Below are positions 52,115 to 61,838 of a stretch of DNA of 64,000 nucleotides, in pieces. Origin of the DNA: Pseudomonas antarctica (lineage in GTDB: Bacteria > Pseudomonadota > Gammaproteobacteria > Pseudomonadales > Pseudomonadaceae); contig NZ_UYXQ01000008.1 in NCBI RefSeq assembly GCF_900624995.1, positions 93,404-157,403 on the forward strand. Reading direction: 5' to 3'. The position numbers and the translations under genes were made by a program. Each line of letters begins with the position of its first letter. Positions within the stretch are counted from its first letter, which is position 1. A model generated the notes under the pieces. The model had not been told where the DNA came from, did no database searches, and was given only the letters and a program-made list of their open reading frames with translations.

Positions 52115-52852
52115 ATGCTGATTATCCCCGCTATCGATCTCAAGGACGGCGCTTGTGTACGCCTGCGCCAAGGCCGCATGGAAGACTCCACCGTGTTCTC
52201 CGATGACCCGGTGAGCATGGCTGCCAAATGGGTAGAAGGTGGTTGCCGTCGTCTGCATCTGGTGGACTTGAACGGCGCCTTCGAAGGCCAGCCGGTCAAT
52301 GGCGAAGTGGTCACCGCGATCGCCAAGCGCTACCCGAACCTGCCGATTCAGATTGGCGGCGGTATCCGCTCCCTGGAAACCATCGAGCATTACGTCAAAG
52401 CGGGCGTGAGCTATGTGATCATCGGCACCAAGGCGGTGAAAGACCCAGCCTTTGTTGCTGAAGCCTGCCGTGCGTTCCCGGGCAAAGTGATCGTCGGTCT
52501 GGACGCCAAAGACGGTTTCGTCGCCACTGACGGCTGGGCTGAAATCAGCACCGTGCAAGTGATCGACCTGGCCAAGCAGTTCGAAGCCGACGGCGTGTCC
52601 GCCATCGTTTATACCGACATCGCCAAAGACGGCATGATGCAGGGCTGCAACGTACCGTTCACCGCTGCCTTGGCTGCGGCTACCAAGATCCCGGTGATCG
52701 CTTCCGGTGGTATTCATAACCTGGGCGATATCAAGTCGCTGCTGGACGCCAAGGCACCTGGCATCATCGGCGCCATCACTGGTCGCGCGATCTACGAAGG
52801 TACCTTGGACGTCGCCGAAGCCCAGGCTTACTGCGACGCCTACAACGGCTGA
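52115..52852 (+). CDS. hisA: ProFAR isomerase
   Basis: 245-aa TIM-barrel enzyme, 1-(5-phosphoribosyl)-5-amino-methylideneamino imidazole-carboxamide isomerase. Starts [20 protein letters not shown] (catalytic Asp8). [19 protein letters not shown] and [20 protein letters not shown] are the phosphate-binding repeats; [12 protein letters not shown] carries the second catalytic Asp. Ten bases before hisF. Confidence 0.97.
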
Positions 52853-52861
52853 GGACTGACC

Positions 52862-53632
52862 ATGGCGCTGGCCAAACGCATCATCCCTTGCCTGGACGTC
52901 GACAACGGTCGCGTGGTCAAGGGCGTCAAGTTCGAGAACATCCGTGACGCCGGCGACCCGGTGGAAATCGCGCGTCGTTACGATGAGCAAGGTGCCGACG
53001 AGATTACTTTTCTCGACATCACTGCCAGCGTCGACGGTCGCGACACCACGCTGCATACCGTGGAGCGCATGGCCAGCCAGGTGTTCATCCCGCTGACCGT
53101 GGGCGGTGGTGTGCGCACCGTGCAGGATATTCGTAACCTGTTGAACGCCGGCGCAGACAAGGTCTCGATCAACACCGCTGCCGTGTTCAACCCGGAGTTT
53201 GTCGGCGAAGCCGCGCAGCACTTTGGCTCGCAATGCATCGTGGTCGCCATCGACGCCAAAAAAGTCTCAGGCCCCGGTGAAACCCCGCGCTGGGAGATCT
53301 TCACCCACGGCGGTCGCAAACCTACCGGGCTGGACGCGGTGGAGTGGGCGATGAAGATGGAAGGCCTGGGCGCCGGTGAAATCTTGCTGACCAGCATGGA
53401 CCAGGACGGCATGAAAAACGGCTTCGACCTGGGTGTGACCCGCGCCATCAGCGATGCGCTGGGCATTCCGGTGATCGCCTCCGGCGGCGTCGGCAACCTG
53501 CAGCACCTGGCCGACGGCGTGATCGAAGGCCACGCCAGCGCCGTGCTGGCGGCGAGTATTTTCCACTTTGGCGAATACACCGTTCCCGAGGCCAAGGCCT
53601 ACATGGCGGCGCGCGGTATCGTCGTTCGCTAA
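52862..53632 (+). CDS. hisF: Imidazole glycerol phosphate synthase, cyclase subunit
   Basis: 256-aa TIM-barrel partner of HisH, forming IGP and [25 protein letters not shown] (Asp11), [34 protein letters not shown] (Asp130 region) and [20 protein letters not shown] are all present. It ends the his segment. AGGACTGACC precedes the ATG. Confidence 0.97.
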   Translation: MALAKRIIPCLDVDNGRVVKGVKFENIRDAGDPVEIARRYDEQGADEITFLDITASVDGRDTTLHTVERMASQVFIPLTVGGGVRTVQDIRNLLNAGADKVSINTAAVFNPEFVGEAAQHFGSQCIVVAIDAKKVSGPGETPRWEIFTHGGRKPTGLDAVEWAMKMEGLGAGEILLTSMDQDGMKNGFDLGVTRAISDALGIPVIASGGVGNLQHLADGVIEGHASAVLAASIFHFGEYTVPEAKAYMAARGIVVR

Positions 53633-53698
53633 ACGCTGCTGGACACCATGGCAGGCGCGCGGCACTCTCTGCGCTTGCCATGGATTCCGGTAGCCTTC

Positions 53699-54454
53699 AT
53701 GTTCAAGACCTTGTTGCTCGCTCTCGCCTGTACCTCCGCGCTTATGGCCGGTGCTGCGCACGCTGAAGAACCGTCTGACGCCGCCCTGGTGTTGCTGACG
53801 GAAAACTTTCCGCCTTACAACATGGCGAAAAACGGTAAAAACTTCGCCAAGGACGAGAACATCGAGGGCATTGCCGTCGACATCGTGCGCGAGACTTTCA
53901 AGCGCGCCGGTATCTCCTACAACCTAACCCTGCGGTTTCCTTGGCAGCGAATCTACAAACTCGCCCTGGAAAAACCCGGTTACGGCGTATTCGTGATGGC
54001 GCGCCTGCCGGATCGCGAAGCCTTATTCAAATGGGTCGGCCCTATCGGCCCTGATAATTGGGTGTTGTTGGCCAAGGCCGACAGCAAGATAGAGCTGTCG
54101 GACCTTGAGCATGCCCGTCGTTACAAGATTGGTGCCTACAAGGGCGACGCCATTGCCGAGACCCTGGAAAAACAGGGCCTCAACCCGTTGGTGGTGCTGC
54201 GCGACCAAGACAACGCGCAAAAGCTCATGGATGGCCAGATCGACCTATGGGCCACCGGCGATCCCGCCGGGCGTTACCTGGCGCGTCAGGTCGGCGTAAC
54301 GGGGCTCAAGACCGTGTTGCGCTTCAACAGCGCCCAGCTCTACCTCGCGTTGAACAAAGACGTGCCGGATGACGTGGTGACCAAACTCCAGGCGGCACTC
54401 GATCAGTTACGGGGCGAGGGTGTCGTCGAGCAGATCATAGCCCGCTATCTCTAG
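53699..54454 (+). CDS. Periplasmic substrate-binding protein (family 3-like)
   Basis: 251-aa exported protein. The signal peptide MFKTLLLALACTSALMAGAA ends near AHA/EE. The start at 53699 follows from the signal peptide; the longer frame from 53648 adds no sensible N-terminus. VLLTENFPPYNMAKNGKNFA, EGIAVDIVRETFKRAGISYN and LRFPWQRIYKLALEKPGYGV are typical of polar-amino-acid-type binding proteins without an adjacent transporter. The last 48 bp overlap the 3' end of the convergent Vps62-like gene. Confidence 0.85.
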   Translation: MFKTLLLALACTSALMAGAAHAEEPSDAALVLLTENFPPYNMAKNGKNFAKDENIEGIAVDIVRETFKRAGISYNLTLRFPWQRIYKLALEKPGYGVFVMARLPDREALFKWVGPIGPDNWVLLAKADSKIELSDLEHARRYKIGAYKGDAIAETLEKQGLNPLVVLRDQDNAQKLMDGQIDLWATGDPAGRYLARQVGVTGLKTVLRFNSAQLYLALNKDVPDDVVTKLQAALDQLRGEGVVEQIIARYL

Positions 54455-55696
54455 TGTGGGCGGTGCTTCAAAGGTTTCTGCTCCAGGCGCTTGCTCAGGC
54501 AGTGGCTCCACGCTGGGATACTGGCTCATGTACACGTGATCGCCGTTGTTGTAGCTCACAGTGCCTGATACCTGGCTGCCATCCAGGCGTAGCAAACGGT
54601 ATTCACTGTTCAGGATGGAGCCCGCAACGGCTATCTTCGGCGGCGCATAAGTGATGATTTCCAGCGGTGAGGCGTTGCTCCAACCTTTCGCCGAATGCTG
54701 CGTATGCGTGAATTCACGGTCCAACTGCGCCGAGAAACCCAGCTCGAATGCGAGAGTGCTTGCGGGCCATTGCTTGCTTAGTTCGACGCCGCTGCCAGTT
54801 GCCAGCACCTTGGCATTTTCTCCGATTTCGCCCTTCGTGGCTTTCCACGTAGAGGGGCGACTGGCCGCTTCGGTGTTGTGCTCAAAACCGACGAAAACGT
54901 GACGATCAGTACGTTCCAACCGATAAGTGGGTGAGGTCCGCAGCTGCTCAATAGCGGTTAATTCCGGATCTTTTACGCAGAACCACGGCAGTTCGCACAC
55001 CTTAATTATGGGGGTGGTCTCCTCCAGAATCGGGTTCTCATACCCGCTGAGAACGGGGAGTGGCGGTGCTTCGCTGGATTGCGCGGTGAGCTCCAGGCGC
55101 AACGAATAGGCCATGAGGCTTGGCTTGGTAGCGCTTTCACCGCCGATAAAGGTCCCAGGGGCCAAGCAAATCTCGCCGGCTGATGCATCGGGTGGGGCAA
55201 TCGACCAAGTGTTCATATTTTTGGTAGCGCCACTGCCTTTATCGTCCCAGACCAAGTCGCCCACTTGGGCTGTTTGCACCAGGTCTTCCCGTACGCAGCG
55301 CATGGCATTGGTCGAAGGTTTGTCATACGCCACACCGCATACCAGCCCCATCGCGACATAGCCTTGTGGTGGCAGTGGGCGCCAGATGGATAAATTGCCT
55401 AACGCCCCGGTTCCTTTATCGTGCCACACCCATTGGTAATCAAGCGGCGCACGCAGGGCCGTGCCGTCGACCTTATTCACGTCGCTGACGACCGGGACAA
55501 CCTTGCTCCCGTTGATATTGTCATGGTGATCAACCGCAACATCGCCCAAGGAGAAAAACGGGTTTAGTTCATCGGATGTTGTGCTGGGCCGCCAAAGGCC
55601 GACGTCTTTATGTGCGCCCGAGCCCTTGTCGCTCCAGAGCGGAAGAAACTCGCTGGTAAAATTGATGAGCAGGTCATTGAATTGCAGAGGCTTCAT
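54407..55696 (-). CDS. Vps62/DUF946-like protein with W-x-D-K-G-S-G-A repeats
   Basis: 429 aa without signal peptide or membrane segment. Residues about 1-185 contain three copies of a unit: LWSDKGSGAHKDVGLWRP (about 20), VWHDKGTGALGNLSIWRP (about 90) and VWDDKGSGATKNMNTWSI (about 148). This is the pattern of Vps62-type proteins known from fungi, plants and some soil bacteria. The C-terminal part (EHNTEAASRPSTWKATKGEI, LGFSAQLDREFTHTQHSAKG) is beta-rich and recalls aerolysin- or perforin-type toxin segments, which is only a resemblance. Its 3' end overlaps the convergent gene by 48 bp. Function unknown. Confidence 0.65.
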   Translation of the reverse strand: MKPLQFNDLLINFTSEFLPLWSDKGSGAHKDVGLWRPSTTSDELNPFFSLGDVAVDHHDNINGSKVVPVVSDVNKVDGTALRAPLDYQWVWHDKGTGALGNLSIWRPLPPQGYVAMGLVCGVAYDKPSTNAMRCVREDLVQTAQVGDLVWDDKGSGATKNMNTWSIAPPDASAGEICLAPGTFIGGESATKPSLMAYSLRLELTAQSSEAPPLPVLSGYENPILEETTPIIKVCELPWFCVKDPELTAIEQLRTSPTYRLERTDRHVFVGFEHNTEAASRPSTWKATKGEIGENAKVLATGSGVELSKQWPASTLAFELGFSAQLDREFTHTQHSAKGWSNASPLEIITYAPPKIAVAGSILNSEYRLLRLDGSQVSGTVSYNNGDHVYMSQYPSVEPLPEQAPGAETFEAPPTLEIAGYDLLDDTLAP

Positions 55697-55759
55697 TGGA
55701 GGCTCTCCCGTTGATTGGAGGAGCCACTATCGAAGAGCGAGCCTGATGCCGAGCTGTAT

Positions 55760-56545
55760 CTATTTAGGCAAAGGACGATAAATGCCGTTTTTCCCATGCC
55801 CGGCCATGGCCTGATTGCCACGTACGCTGATCATCAACTTGATATTGATCCAGTCGATGCCCTGGGCCTTAAGCTTGGGTAACTCGCGCTCCAGCACCGC
55901 CAGCGTCTGCGGATAAGGGTGGCCGATCATCACCACCGAGCCTTGTTTGTGGGCCAGCGTGATCGCAGTGTGCAGCTGCGTGGTGATCGCCGCTTCGGTG
56001 CGCTCGTCATCAAGGAATACATCGCGCGAGACATGTGCCAAGCCAATCTTCTGCGCCTCGGCAGCGGCGACGGTCTGCGCGCTGGTGCGGCTGTCGACAA
56101 AGAACGTGTTACGCCGTTGCAGTTCGGCCATCAGCCAAGCCATGGCTGCTGGCTGGGCGGTCATACGGCTGCCCATATGGTTGTTGATGCCGGCGGTGTA
56201 AGGCACGGCCTTAAAGGCGGCGTCCAGGCGTTTGCCAAGCTCTTCGATCGGCAGATCGGGGTGCCAGGCGAAAGGGCCGGTGGCCGGGTCCATGGGCATG
56301 TGCAGGATCACGATCTTGCCGGCCTTGTGGGCTTCGCGGGCAAATTCGGCGGCGTGGGGTGTGTCGGGCATGATCGCCGTGGTCACCGGCCCAGGAAGGG
56401 CCAGCACGCGCCGATCCCGGGGCAGGTTTTGCCCCAGGTCGTCGATGATGAGGGTCAGGTAGGCTTTGCGGGGCTCGCTGGCCGGGGTCGCGTGGGCGAT
56501 CCCGGCCAGGCTGCACAGCACAGCGATGATCAAGGCAACACGCAT
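55760..56545 (-). CDS. Divergent polysaccharide deacetylase family protein (YibQ-like)
   Basis: 261-aa exported protein. Signal peptide MRVALIIAVLCSLAGIAHAT. AYLTLIIDDLGQNLPRDRRV, ILHMPMDPATGPFAWHPDLP, GINNHMGSRMTAQPAAMAWL and VVMIGHPYPQTLAVLE follow the YibQ family, a distant NodB-type deacetylase. Its gene starts one base after the ctpA stop, and with ctpA and envC it forms a periplasmic envelope operon. Confidence 0.9.
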   Translation of the reverse strand: MRVALIIAVLCSLAGIAHATPASEPRKAYLTLIIDDLGQNLPRDRRVLALPGPVTTAIMPDTPHAAEFAREAHKAGKIVILHMPMDPATGPFAWHPDLPIEELGKRLDAAFKAVPYTAGINNHMGSRMTAQPAAMAWLMAELQRRNTFFVDSRTSAQTVAAAEAQKIGLAHVSRDVFLDDERTEAAITTQLHTAITLAHKQGSVVMIGHPYPQTLAVLERELPKLKAQGIDWINIKLMISVRGNQAMAGHGKNGIYRPLPK

Positions 56546-56546
56546 A

Positions 56547-57863
56547 TCAACGGCTGCGCGTAATGCTCAGGCCTTTAAGCAGGCTCAGTGCCTGGGCCAG
56601 TTGGTAATCATCGTCCTGCGGCATCGGCTTGGCTTTGGCGTTGCTGCCGGTTGGTTGGTCGGCGCCGCCGTTGCCATTGCCCAGGTGACCTTGCAGGTCA
56701 GCTTCTTTGTAGTACTCGTTGTCGATTTCGTTGGTGATCTTGGCCTTGCGCACCTCGATGTCCGGGACAATGCCCTGGGCCTGGATCGAGCGACCGTTTG
56801 GCGTGTAGTACAGCGCCGTGGTGATCTTCAGCGCGCGGTCGTTGTTGAGCGGCAATACGGTTTGCACCGAGCCTTTACCGAAGCTGGTGGTGCCCATCAG
56901 CACGCCACGCTTCTGGTCTTGCAGGGCCCCGGCGACGATTTCCGATGCCGAAGCACTGCCGCCATTGATCAGCACCGCCAACGGCACGCCTTCGCTGAGG
57001 TCATTGCCGGTGGCCGAGAAGCGCAGCTCGGAGTTGGCAATACGGCCCTTGGTGTAGACGATCAGGCCTTTGGTGATGAAATGGTCGACCACTTCGACCG
57101 CTGCCTGCAGCACGCCGCCCGGGTTGTTGCGCAGGTCGAGCACGATGCCGTTGAGCTTCTTGCCATTGTCCTTGCGCAGCTTGGCCAGGGCCTTGGCCAC
57201 TTCGTCGCCGGTCTTGACCTGGAACTGGGTGATACGGATGTAGCCGTAGCCCGACTCCAGCAGTTGGCTCTTCACGCTCTTGACCGTGATGGTCGCGCGG
57301 GCCAGGGTCACGTCAAACGGGTTACCGCCGTCTCGCACCAGGGTCAGGGTGATTTTCTGACCGAGTTTGCCGCGCATCTTGTCGACGGCTTCGGTCATGG
57401 TCTGGCCACGGGTCGGTTGGCCGTTGATCTTCACGATCAAGTCGCCGGCCTTGATACCGGCCTTGGACGCAGGGGTGTCATCGATTGGCGAGACCACTTT
57501 GATCTGGCCGTCTTCGGAGCCGACTTCGATGCCCAGGCCGCCGAACTCACCGCTGGTGCTTTCCTGCAGCTCGGCAAAATCTTCCGGGCCCAGGTAGGCG
57601 GAGTGCGGGTCGAGGTTGCTGAGCATGCCCTTGATGGCATTTTCCAGCAGGGTCTTGTCGTCTACGGGTTCGACATAAGCTGCCTTGATCCGGTCCATGA
57701 CCTCGGCAAAGGTACGCAGCTCGTCCAGCGGCAGCGGCGCCTTGGTGGTCGCTGCCGTGGCGGCAGGCGCAGCCGGTGCAACCTGCTCGGCAAAAGCCAG
57801 AGGCGCGCCGATCACCAGGGCGATCGTCAGGGCCAGCGAAGTGAGGCGGGACAAATGCAGCAT
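56547..57863 (-). CDS. ctpA: Carboxy-terminal processing protease CtpA (S41)
   Basis: 438-aa periplasmic serine protease. Signal peptide LTSLALTIALVIGAPLAFAE. PDZ domain (GGLGIEVGSEDGQIKVVSPI, AGIKAGDLIVKINGQPT). Catalytic Ser in NGGSASASEIVAGALQD and Lys in GTTSFGKGSVQTVLPL. In P. aeruginosa CtpA works with the LbcA adaptor to degrade cell-wall hydrolases. The operon position beside envC fits control of peptidoglycan hydrolysis. Confidence 0.95.
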   Translation of the reverse strand: MLHLSRLTSLALTIALVIGAPLAFAEQVAPAAPAATAATTKAPLPLDELRTFAEVMDRIKAAYVEPVDDKTLLENAIKGMLSNLDPHSAYLGPEDFAELQESTSGEFGGLGIEVGSEDGQIKVVSPIDDTPASKAGIKAGDLIVKINGQPTRGQTMTEAVDKMRGKLGQKITLTLVRDGGNPFDVTLARATITVKSVKSQLLESGYGYIRITQFQVKTGDEVAKALAKLRKDNGKKLNGIVLDLRNNPGGVLQAAVEVVDHFITKGLIVYTKGRIANSELRFSATGNDLSEGVPLAVLINGGSASASEIVAGALQDQKRGVLMGTTSFGKGSVQTVLPLNNDRALKITTALYYTPNGRSIQAQGIVPDIEVRKAKITNEIDNEYYKEADLQGHLGNGNGGADQPTGSNAKAKPMPQDDDYQLAQALSLLKGLSITRSR

Positions 57864-57893
57864 GTCGAACGAACTCCTAATGTAGGTGCGGCC

Positions 57894-59189
57894 CTATCCT
57901 TGGGAACGGCACCATTGTGCAGGGTCGCTCGGGCGGCCCTGCTGACGAATAGCGAAGTACAGCGCCGGAGTGTCCTGGCCACCACTGTTACCGACAGTGG
58001 AGATGGATTCACCGGCTTTTACAACATCACCTGCCGACTTGAGTAAAGTCTGATTGTGGCCATAAAGGCTCAAATAGCCATTACCGTGGTCAAGAATTAC
58101 CAACAAACCGGCGCCGCGCAGCCAATCGGCAAACACCACGCGCCCACCGTGAACGGCGTGGACCTGGCTGCCGGCAGCGGCGCTGATCATCACCCCATCC
58201 CACTTGGCACGGGTGTCATTGCCACGGGTTTCACCAAAGCGTGCCAGCAGTCGACCATCAACAGGCCATGGAAGTTTTCCGCGCGCTGAAGCAAAAGGGC
58301 CGCCGAAGTTCTCGCCGGCGCTGGAAACCAGCGGGCCAGACGCTGCACGCGCCGGTTTGCGCGGCGCCGGTGCGTCGGTGGTGGCAGCCAGCTCGGCTTC
58401 ACGCTGGCGCTTTTTTTGCGCTTCCTGCTGGGCGATCAGCGCTTTCTGCCGCGCTTCTTCGGCCTCACGTGCCTGGCGTGCCAGGGTTTCTTCGATGGTC
58501 TTGAGCACTGTGGCCAGTTCGGCCTGGTCCTGTTCGCGAGCCTGCAGCTTGGCGTCGCGGGCTTTGACGTCGCTATTGAGTTTGGCCAGGGCTTGCTGGC
58601 GCTCTTTGCGCACCGTTTCCAGCTGGTCGCGCTGGGTGTCGAGGGCGGTTTTCTGATCGAGCAACTGCGACTGCTGGTCAGCAATTTCCTGTTCGACATT
58701 GGCCAACTGGCGCAGGGTTTCGTTAAAACCCTTCAGTTGCGCAAGGCGTGCCTTGCTCAGGTAGTCGTAATAAGTCAGGGTGCGCGCGAATTTTTCCGGG
58801 TTCTGCTGGTTGAGCAGCAGCTTGAGGTATTCCTGGCGGCCGCTCTGGTACGCGGCGCGGGCCTGGATCGCGATCAGGCGTTGCTGTTCAACGCGTGCGC
58901 TCTGGAGTTTTTTTTTCTCAGCGTCGAGTCGCTCCAGTTCCGACTCGCTCTTCTTTAATTCTTTTTGCAGCTCCTGGACCTGCTTCTCGAGCTTGCCCAT
59001 CTCGGTTTCCGTGCCGCGCAGGTCTTTCTGCACACCGGATTTTTCTTCCTGGAGCTTGCCGAGCAGTTTTTTCAGCTCGGTAATGTCCTGACGCGTAGCG
59101 TCCAACTGTTGTTGGGTTTGTGCGCGCTCATCGGCAAACGCCGGTTGGAGCAGGCAGACAAGAGCGAGGGTAATCAAGGCGCGAAGCAT
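57894..59189 (-). CDS. envC: Murein hydrolase activator EnvC
   Basis: 431-aa periplasmic protein. Signal peptide MLRALITLALVCLLQPAFAD. A long coiled coil (about 25-270, rich in Glu, Gln, Lys, Arg) binds FtsEX in relatives. A degenerate M23/LytM domain (about 305-431; GKLPWPVDGRLLARFGETRG, VVFADWLRGAGLLVILDHGN, GYLSLYGHNQTLLKSAGDVV) activates amidases. The first metal ligand His of active LytM enzymes is not evident, as in EnvC. The start 59189 is set by the signal peptide. First gene of the envC-ctpA-deacetylase operon. Confidence 0.93.
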   Translation of the reverse strand: MLRALITLALVCLLQPAFADERAQTQQQLDATRQDITELKKLLGKLQEEKSGVQKDLRGTETEMGKLEKQVQELQKELKKSESELERLDAEKKKLQSARVEQQRLIAIQARAAYQSGRQEYLKLLLNQQNPEKFARTLTYYDYLSKARLAQLKGFNETLRQLANVEQEIADQQSQLLDQKTALDTQRDQLETVRKERQQALAKLNSDVKARDAKLQAREQDQAELATVLKTIEETLARQAREAEEARQKALIAQQEAQKKRQREAELAATTDAPAPRKPARAASGPLVSSAGENFGGPFASARGKLPWPVDGRLLARFGETRGNDTRAKWDGVMISAAAGSQVHAVHGGRVVFADWLRGAGLLVILDHGNGYLSLYGHNQTLLKSAGDVVKAGESISTVGNSGGQDTPALYFAIRQQGRPSDPAQWCRSQG

Positions 59190-59335
59190 AGAGGCGGGCG
59201 ACACCAGGGAAAGGGACGGCCTAGTATGCCCGGCAAGCGCCGCAAAAAAAACGCCCAATTCGGGCTGGAAGGCAAGATAGGTGCCGAGTGGCGGGCGTAT
59301 GGCAAAAAGACATCTGCCAAACGCTGGAGATCAAA

Positions 59336-59425
59336 TGTGGGAGGGGGCTTGCTCCCGAAGGCGGTGAGTCAGTCAATTAGATGATCGACTGGTCCACCGC
59401 TTTCGGGAGCAAGCCCCCTCCCACA
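59336..59425. repeat. REPIN between envC and gpmI
   Basis: Arms TGTGGGAGGGGGCTTGCTCC and the inverted GGGAGCAAGCCCCCTCCCAC. The inner parts CGAAGGCGGTG and CACCGCTTTCG also pair, giving a long near-perfect hairpin of 90 bp. Variant arm with GAGGGGG instead of GAGCGGG. Confidence 0.88.
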
Positions 59426-59448
59426 AGGTTTTGCGGTGTGTTTTAAAG

Positions 59449-60975
59449 TCAGACCAGGATTGAGGTGCCGGTCATCTCTTTCGGCTTCTCCAACCCCATC
59501 AGCTTCAGCATGGTCGGCGCCACATCCGCCAGCACGCCGCCTTCACGCACTTTCAGGTCGCGCTTGCCGACGTAGATGAACGGCACCGGCTCGGTCGTGT
59601 GGGCGGTGTGGGCTTGCCCGGTGGATTCGTCGGACATCTGCTCGCAGTTGCCGTGGTCAGCGGTGATCAGCGCTTCGCCGCCGACCTTTTCCAAGGCATC
59701 GACGATGCGGCCGACGCACAGGTCCAGGCATTCCACGGCCTTTACGGCCGCTTCCAGGTTACCGCTGTGGCCAACCATGTCGCCGTTGGCGTAGTTGACC
59801 ACGATCACGTCGTAACGCTGGTTGTCGATGGCGTCGACAATTTTGTCGGTGACTTGCGGCGCGCTCATTTCTGGTTGCAGGTCGTAGGTGGCGACCTTTG
59901 GCGATGGGATCAGGATGCGCTCTTCGCCTGGGAACGGTTCTTCACGCCCGCCGGAGAAGAAGAAGGTCACGTGGGCGTATTTTTCGGTTTCGGCGATGCG
60001 CAGTTGAGTCTTGCCGTTTTTCGCCAGGTAGTCGCCCAACACGTTTTCCAGGCTGCCCGGGGCAAACGCCGACGGGGCCGGGATGTTGGCGGCGTATTGG
60101 GTGAGCATCACGAACTCGACTTTAGGCTGGCGTGCACGCTCGAAGTCTTTGAAGCCGGCATCGACGAACACGTGGCTCAGCTCACGGGCACGGTCGGCGC
60201 GGAAGTTCATGAACACCACGGCGTCGCCGTCTTCGACTTTCACCGGCTCGCCGAGGGTGGTGGCTTTGACGAATTCGTCGCTCTCGCCACGCGCATAGGC
60301 GGCTTCCAGGCCTTCCTGGGCGGTGGCGGCGTTGAATTCGGCCTGGCCGTCGACGATCAGGTTGTAGGCCTGGGCCACGCGGTCCCAGCGGTTGTCACGG
60401 TCCATGGCAAAGTAACGGCCGACCAGGCTGGCGATGCGGCCTTTGCCGAGTGCTGCGAAGGTGGCGTCGAGCAGTTCGATGGACGATTGCGCACTTTTTG
60501 GTGGGGTGTCGCGGCCGTCGAGGAAGGCGTGCAGGTAAATCTTGTCGGCACCGCGCTTGAACGCCAGCTCGGCCATGGCAACGAGGTGGTCCTGGTGGCT
60601 GTGCACGCCGCCGTCGGACAACAGGCCCATCAAGTGCACGGCCTTGCCGGCCGCAACCGCTTTATCTACCGCCGCGCAGAGGGTCGGGTTCTCGAAGAAC
60701 TCGCCGTCGCGGATCGATTTGGTCACGCGTGTGAAGTCTTGGTATACCACTCGTCCGGCGCCGAGGTTCATATGGCCGACTTCCGAGTTGCCCATTTGGC
60801 CGTCCGGCAGGCCCACGTCCATGCCGGAACCTGAGATCAAACCGTTGGGAACGGTGGCGGTGAGGCGGTCGAGTACTGGCTTGTTGGCCGAGTACACGGC
60901 GTTGTCGTGGTGGCTTTCACTGTGTCCGAAGCCATCGAGAATTATCAGGACCAAAGGTTTAGGCGTAGTAGTCAT
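59449..60975 (-). CDS. gpmI: 2,3-bisphosphoglycerate-independent phosphoglycerate mutase
   Basis: 508-aa Mn-dependent glycolytic/gluconeogenic enzyme. Alkaline-phosphatase fold: [20 protein letters not shown] carries the first metal Asp, [20 protein letters not shown] the catalytic Ser, and [31 protein letters not shown] and [14 protein letters not shown] the other ligands. Start MTTTPKPLV at 60975 follows GAGAGGATCT; 26 upstream in-frame codons are excluded. Divergent from the rhodanese gene. Confidence 0.97.
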   Translation of the reverse strand: MTTTPKPLVLIILDGFGHSESHHDNAVYSANKPVLDRLTATVPNGLISGSGMDVGLPDGQMGNSEVGHMNLGAGRVVYQDFTRVTKSIRDGEFFENPTLCAAVDKAVAAGKAVHLMGLLSDGGVHSHQDHLVAMAELAFKRGADKIYLHAFLDGRDTPPKSAQSSIELLDATFAALGKGRIASLVGRYFAMDRDNRWDRVAQAYNLIVDGQAEFNAATAQEGLEAAYARGESDEFVKATTLGEPVKVEDGDAVVFMNFRADRARELSHVFVDAGFKDFERARQPKVEFVMLTQYAANIPAPSAFAPGSLENVLGDYLAKNGKTQLRIAETEKYAHVTFFFSGGREEPFPGEERILIPSPKVATYDLQPEMSAPQVTDKIVDAIDNQRYDVIVVNYANGDMVGHSGNLEAAVKAVECLDLCVGRIVDALEKVGGEALITADHGNCEQMSDESTGQAHTAHTTEPVPFIYVGKRDLKVREGGVLADVAPTMLKLMGLEKPKEMTGTSILV

Positions 60976-61126
60976 AGATCCTCTCGCGGCGGTAATAAAG
61001 GAAGGCAATCTAAAAGGGAGTAGCAGTCTAAAGCGAAGTTCCGACCACGTCACCGCTTTACGGGGGTTGGCCCCCCCTGACGGCTGTGTATACTTACCGC
61101 CATTTTAACGCCCTGGAACCTCCTTG

Positions 61127-61540
61127 ATGGTTGATCACCTGATTGCATTTGCCACTGCCCACTACCTGCTCGCGGGTGCCTTCGTCATCCTGCTGGCGCT
61201 GCTGATCGCTCATGAAATGAGCCGCGGCGGCCGCAGCCTGAGCACGTCGGAGCTGACCGCGCTGGTCAACAAGGATGAGGCCGTTGTCGTGGATATTCGC
61301 CCGGTCAAGGATTTTGCCGCCGGCCATATCGTCGGCGCCCTGAACATTCCGCAGGACAAGCTCATTGCACGCCTGGCCGAGCTGGAAAAATACAAAGGCA
61401 AGACCATCATTCTGGTCGACGCCCAAGGCCAGCACGCCGGCACTCACGCCCGCGAGATGCTCAAGACCGGTTTCACCGCCGCTAAACTGTCCGGCGGTAT
61501 CGGCAGCTGGAAGGCCGATAACCTGCCGCTGGTGAAGTGA
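61127..61540 (+). CDS. Membrane-anchored rhodanese-domain protein (YibN-like), catalytic Cys absent
   Basis: 137 aa. One membrane segment (HYLLAGAFVILLALLIAHEM), then a rhodanese domain with VVDIRPVKDFAAGHIVGALN and LSGGIGSWKADNLPLV. At the active-site loop, where sulfurtransferases have Cys, the sequence is IILVDAQGQHAG with Asp at that position, so sulfurtransferase activity is not expected. First in a gene string with grxC and secB. ATG 61127 is used; a TTG one codon earlier is unlikely. Confidence 0.9.
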   Translation: MVDHLIAFATAHYLLAGAFVILLALLIAHEMSRGGRSLSTSELTALVNKDEAVVVDIRPVKDFAAGHIVGALNIPQDKLIARLAELEKYKGKTIILVDAQGQHAGTHAREMLKTGFTAAKLSGGIGSWKADNLPLVK

Positions 61541-61541
61541 T

Positions 61542-61796
61542 ATGAGCCAGGTTGTCGTGTATTCCAGCGATTATTGCCCTTATTGCATGCGGGCCAAGGC
61601 CTTGCTTGAGAAAAAGAGCGTTGCCTTCGAAGAGATCAAGGTCGACGGCAAGCCCCAGGTGCGTGCCGAGATGACCAAGAAAGCGGGACGCACGTCCGTG
61701 CCGCAGATCTGGATCGGCGACAAGCATGTCGGTGGTTGCGATGACCTGTTCGCCCTGGAGCGCGCCGGTAAGCTCGATGCGCTGCTGCTCGTCTGA
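61542..61796 (+). CDS. grxC: Glutaredoxin 3
   Basis: 84-aa dithiol glutaredoxin with active site CPYC in VVYSSDYCPYCMRAKALLEK, cis-Pro in TSVPQIWIGDKHVGGCDDLF. It starts one base after the rhodanese stop and precedes secB, a conserved arrangement. Confidence 0.96.
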   Translation: MSQVVVYSSDYCPYCMRAKALLEKKSVAFEEIKVDGKPQVRAEMTKKAGRTSVPQIWIGDKHVGGCDDLFALERAGKLDALLLV

Positions 61797-61838
61797 CGCC
61801 TAAACCCTAAAAGACCCCAAGATCAAGAAGGATCTGCG

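Noticed and set aside
50951..53233. 760-codon minus-strand ORF opposite hisB-hisH-hisA-hisF
   Set aside because: Antisense to four unmistakable his genes. Composition is that of a mirror frame.
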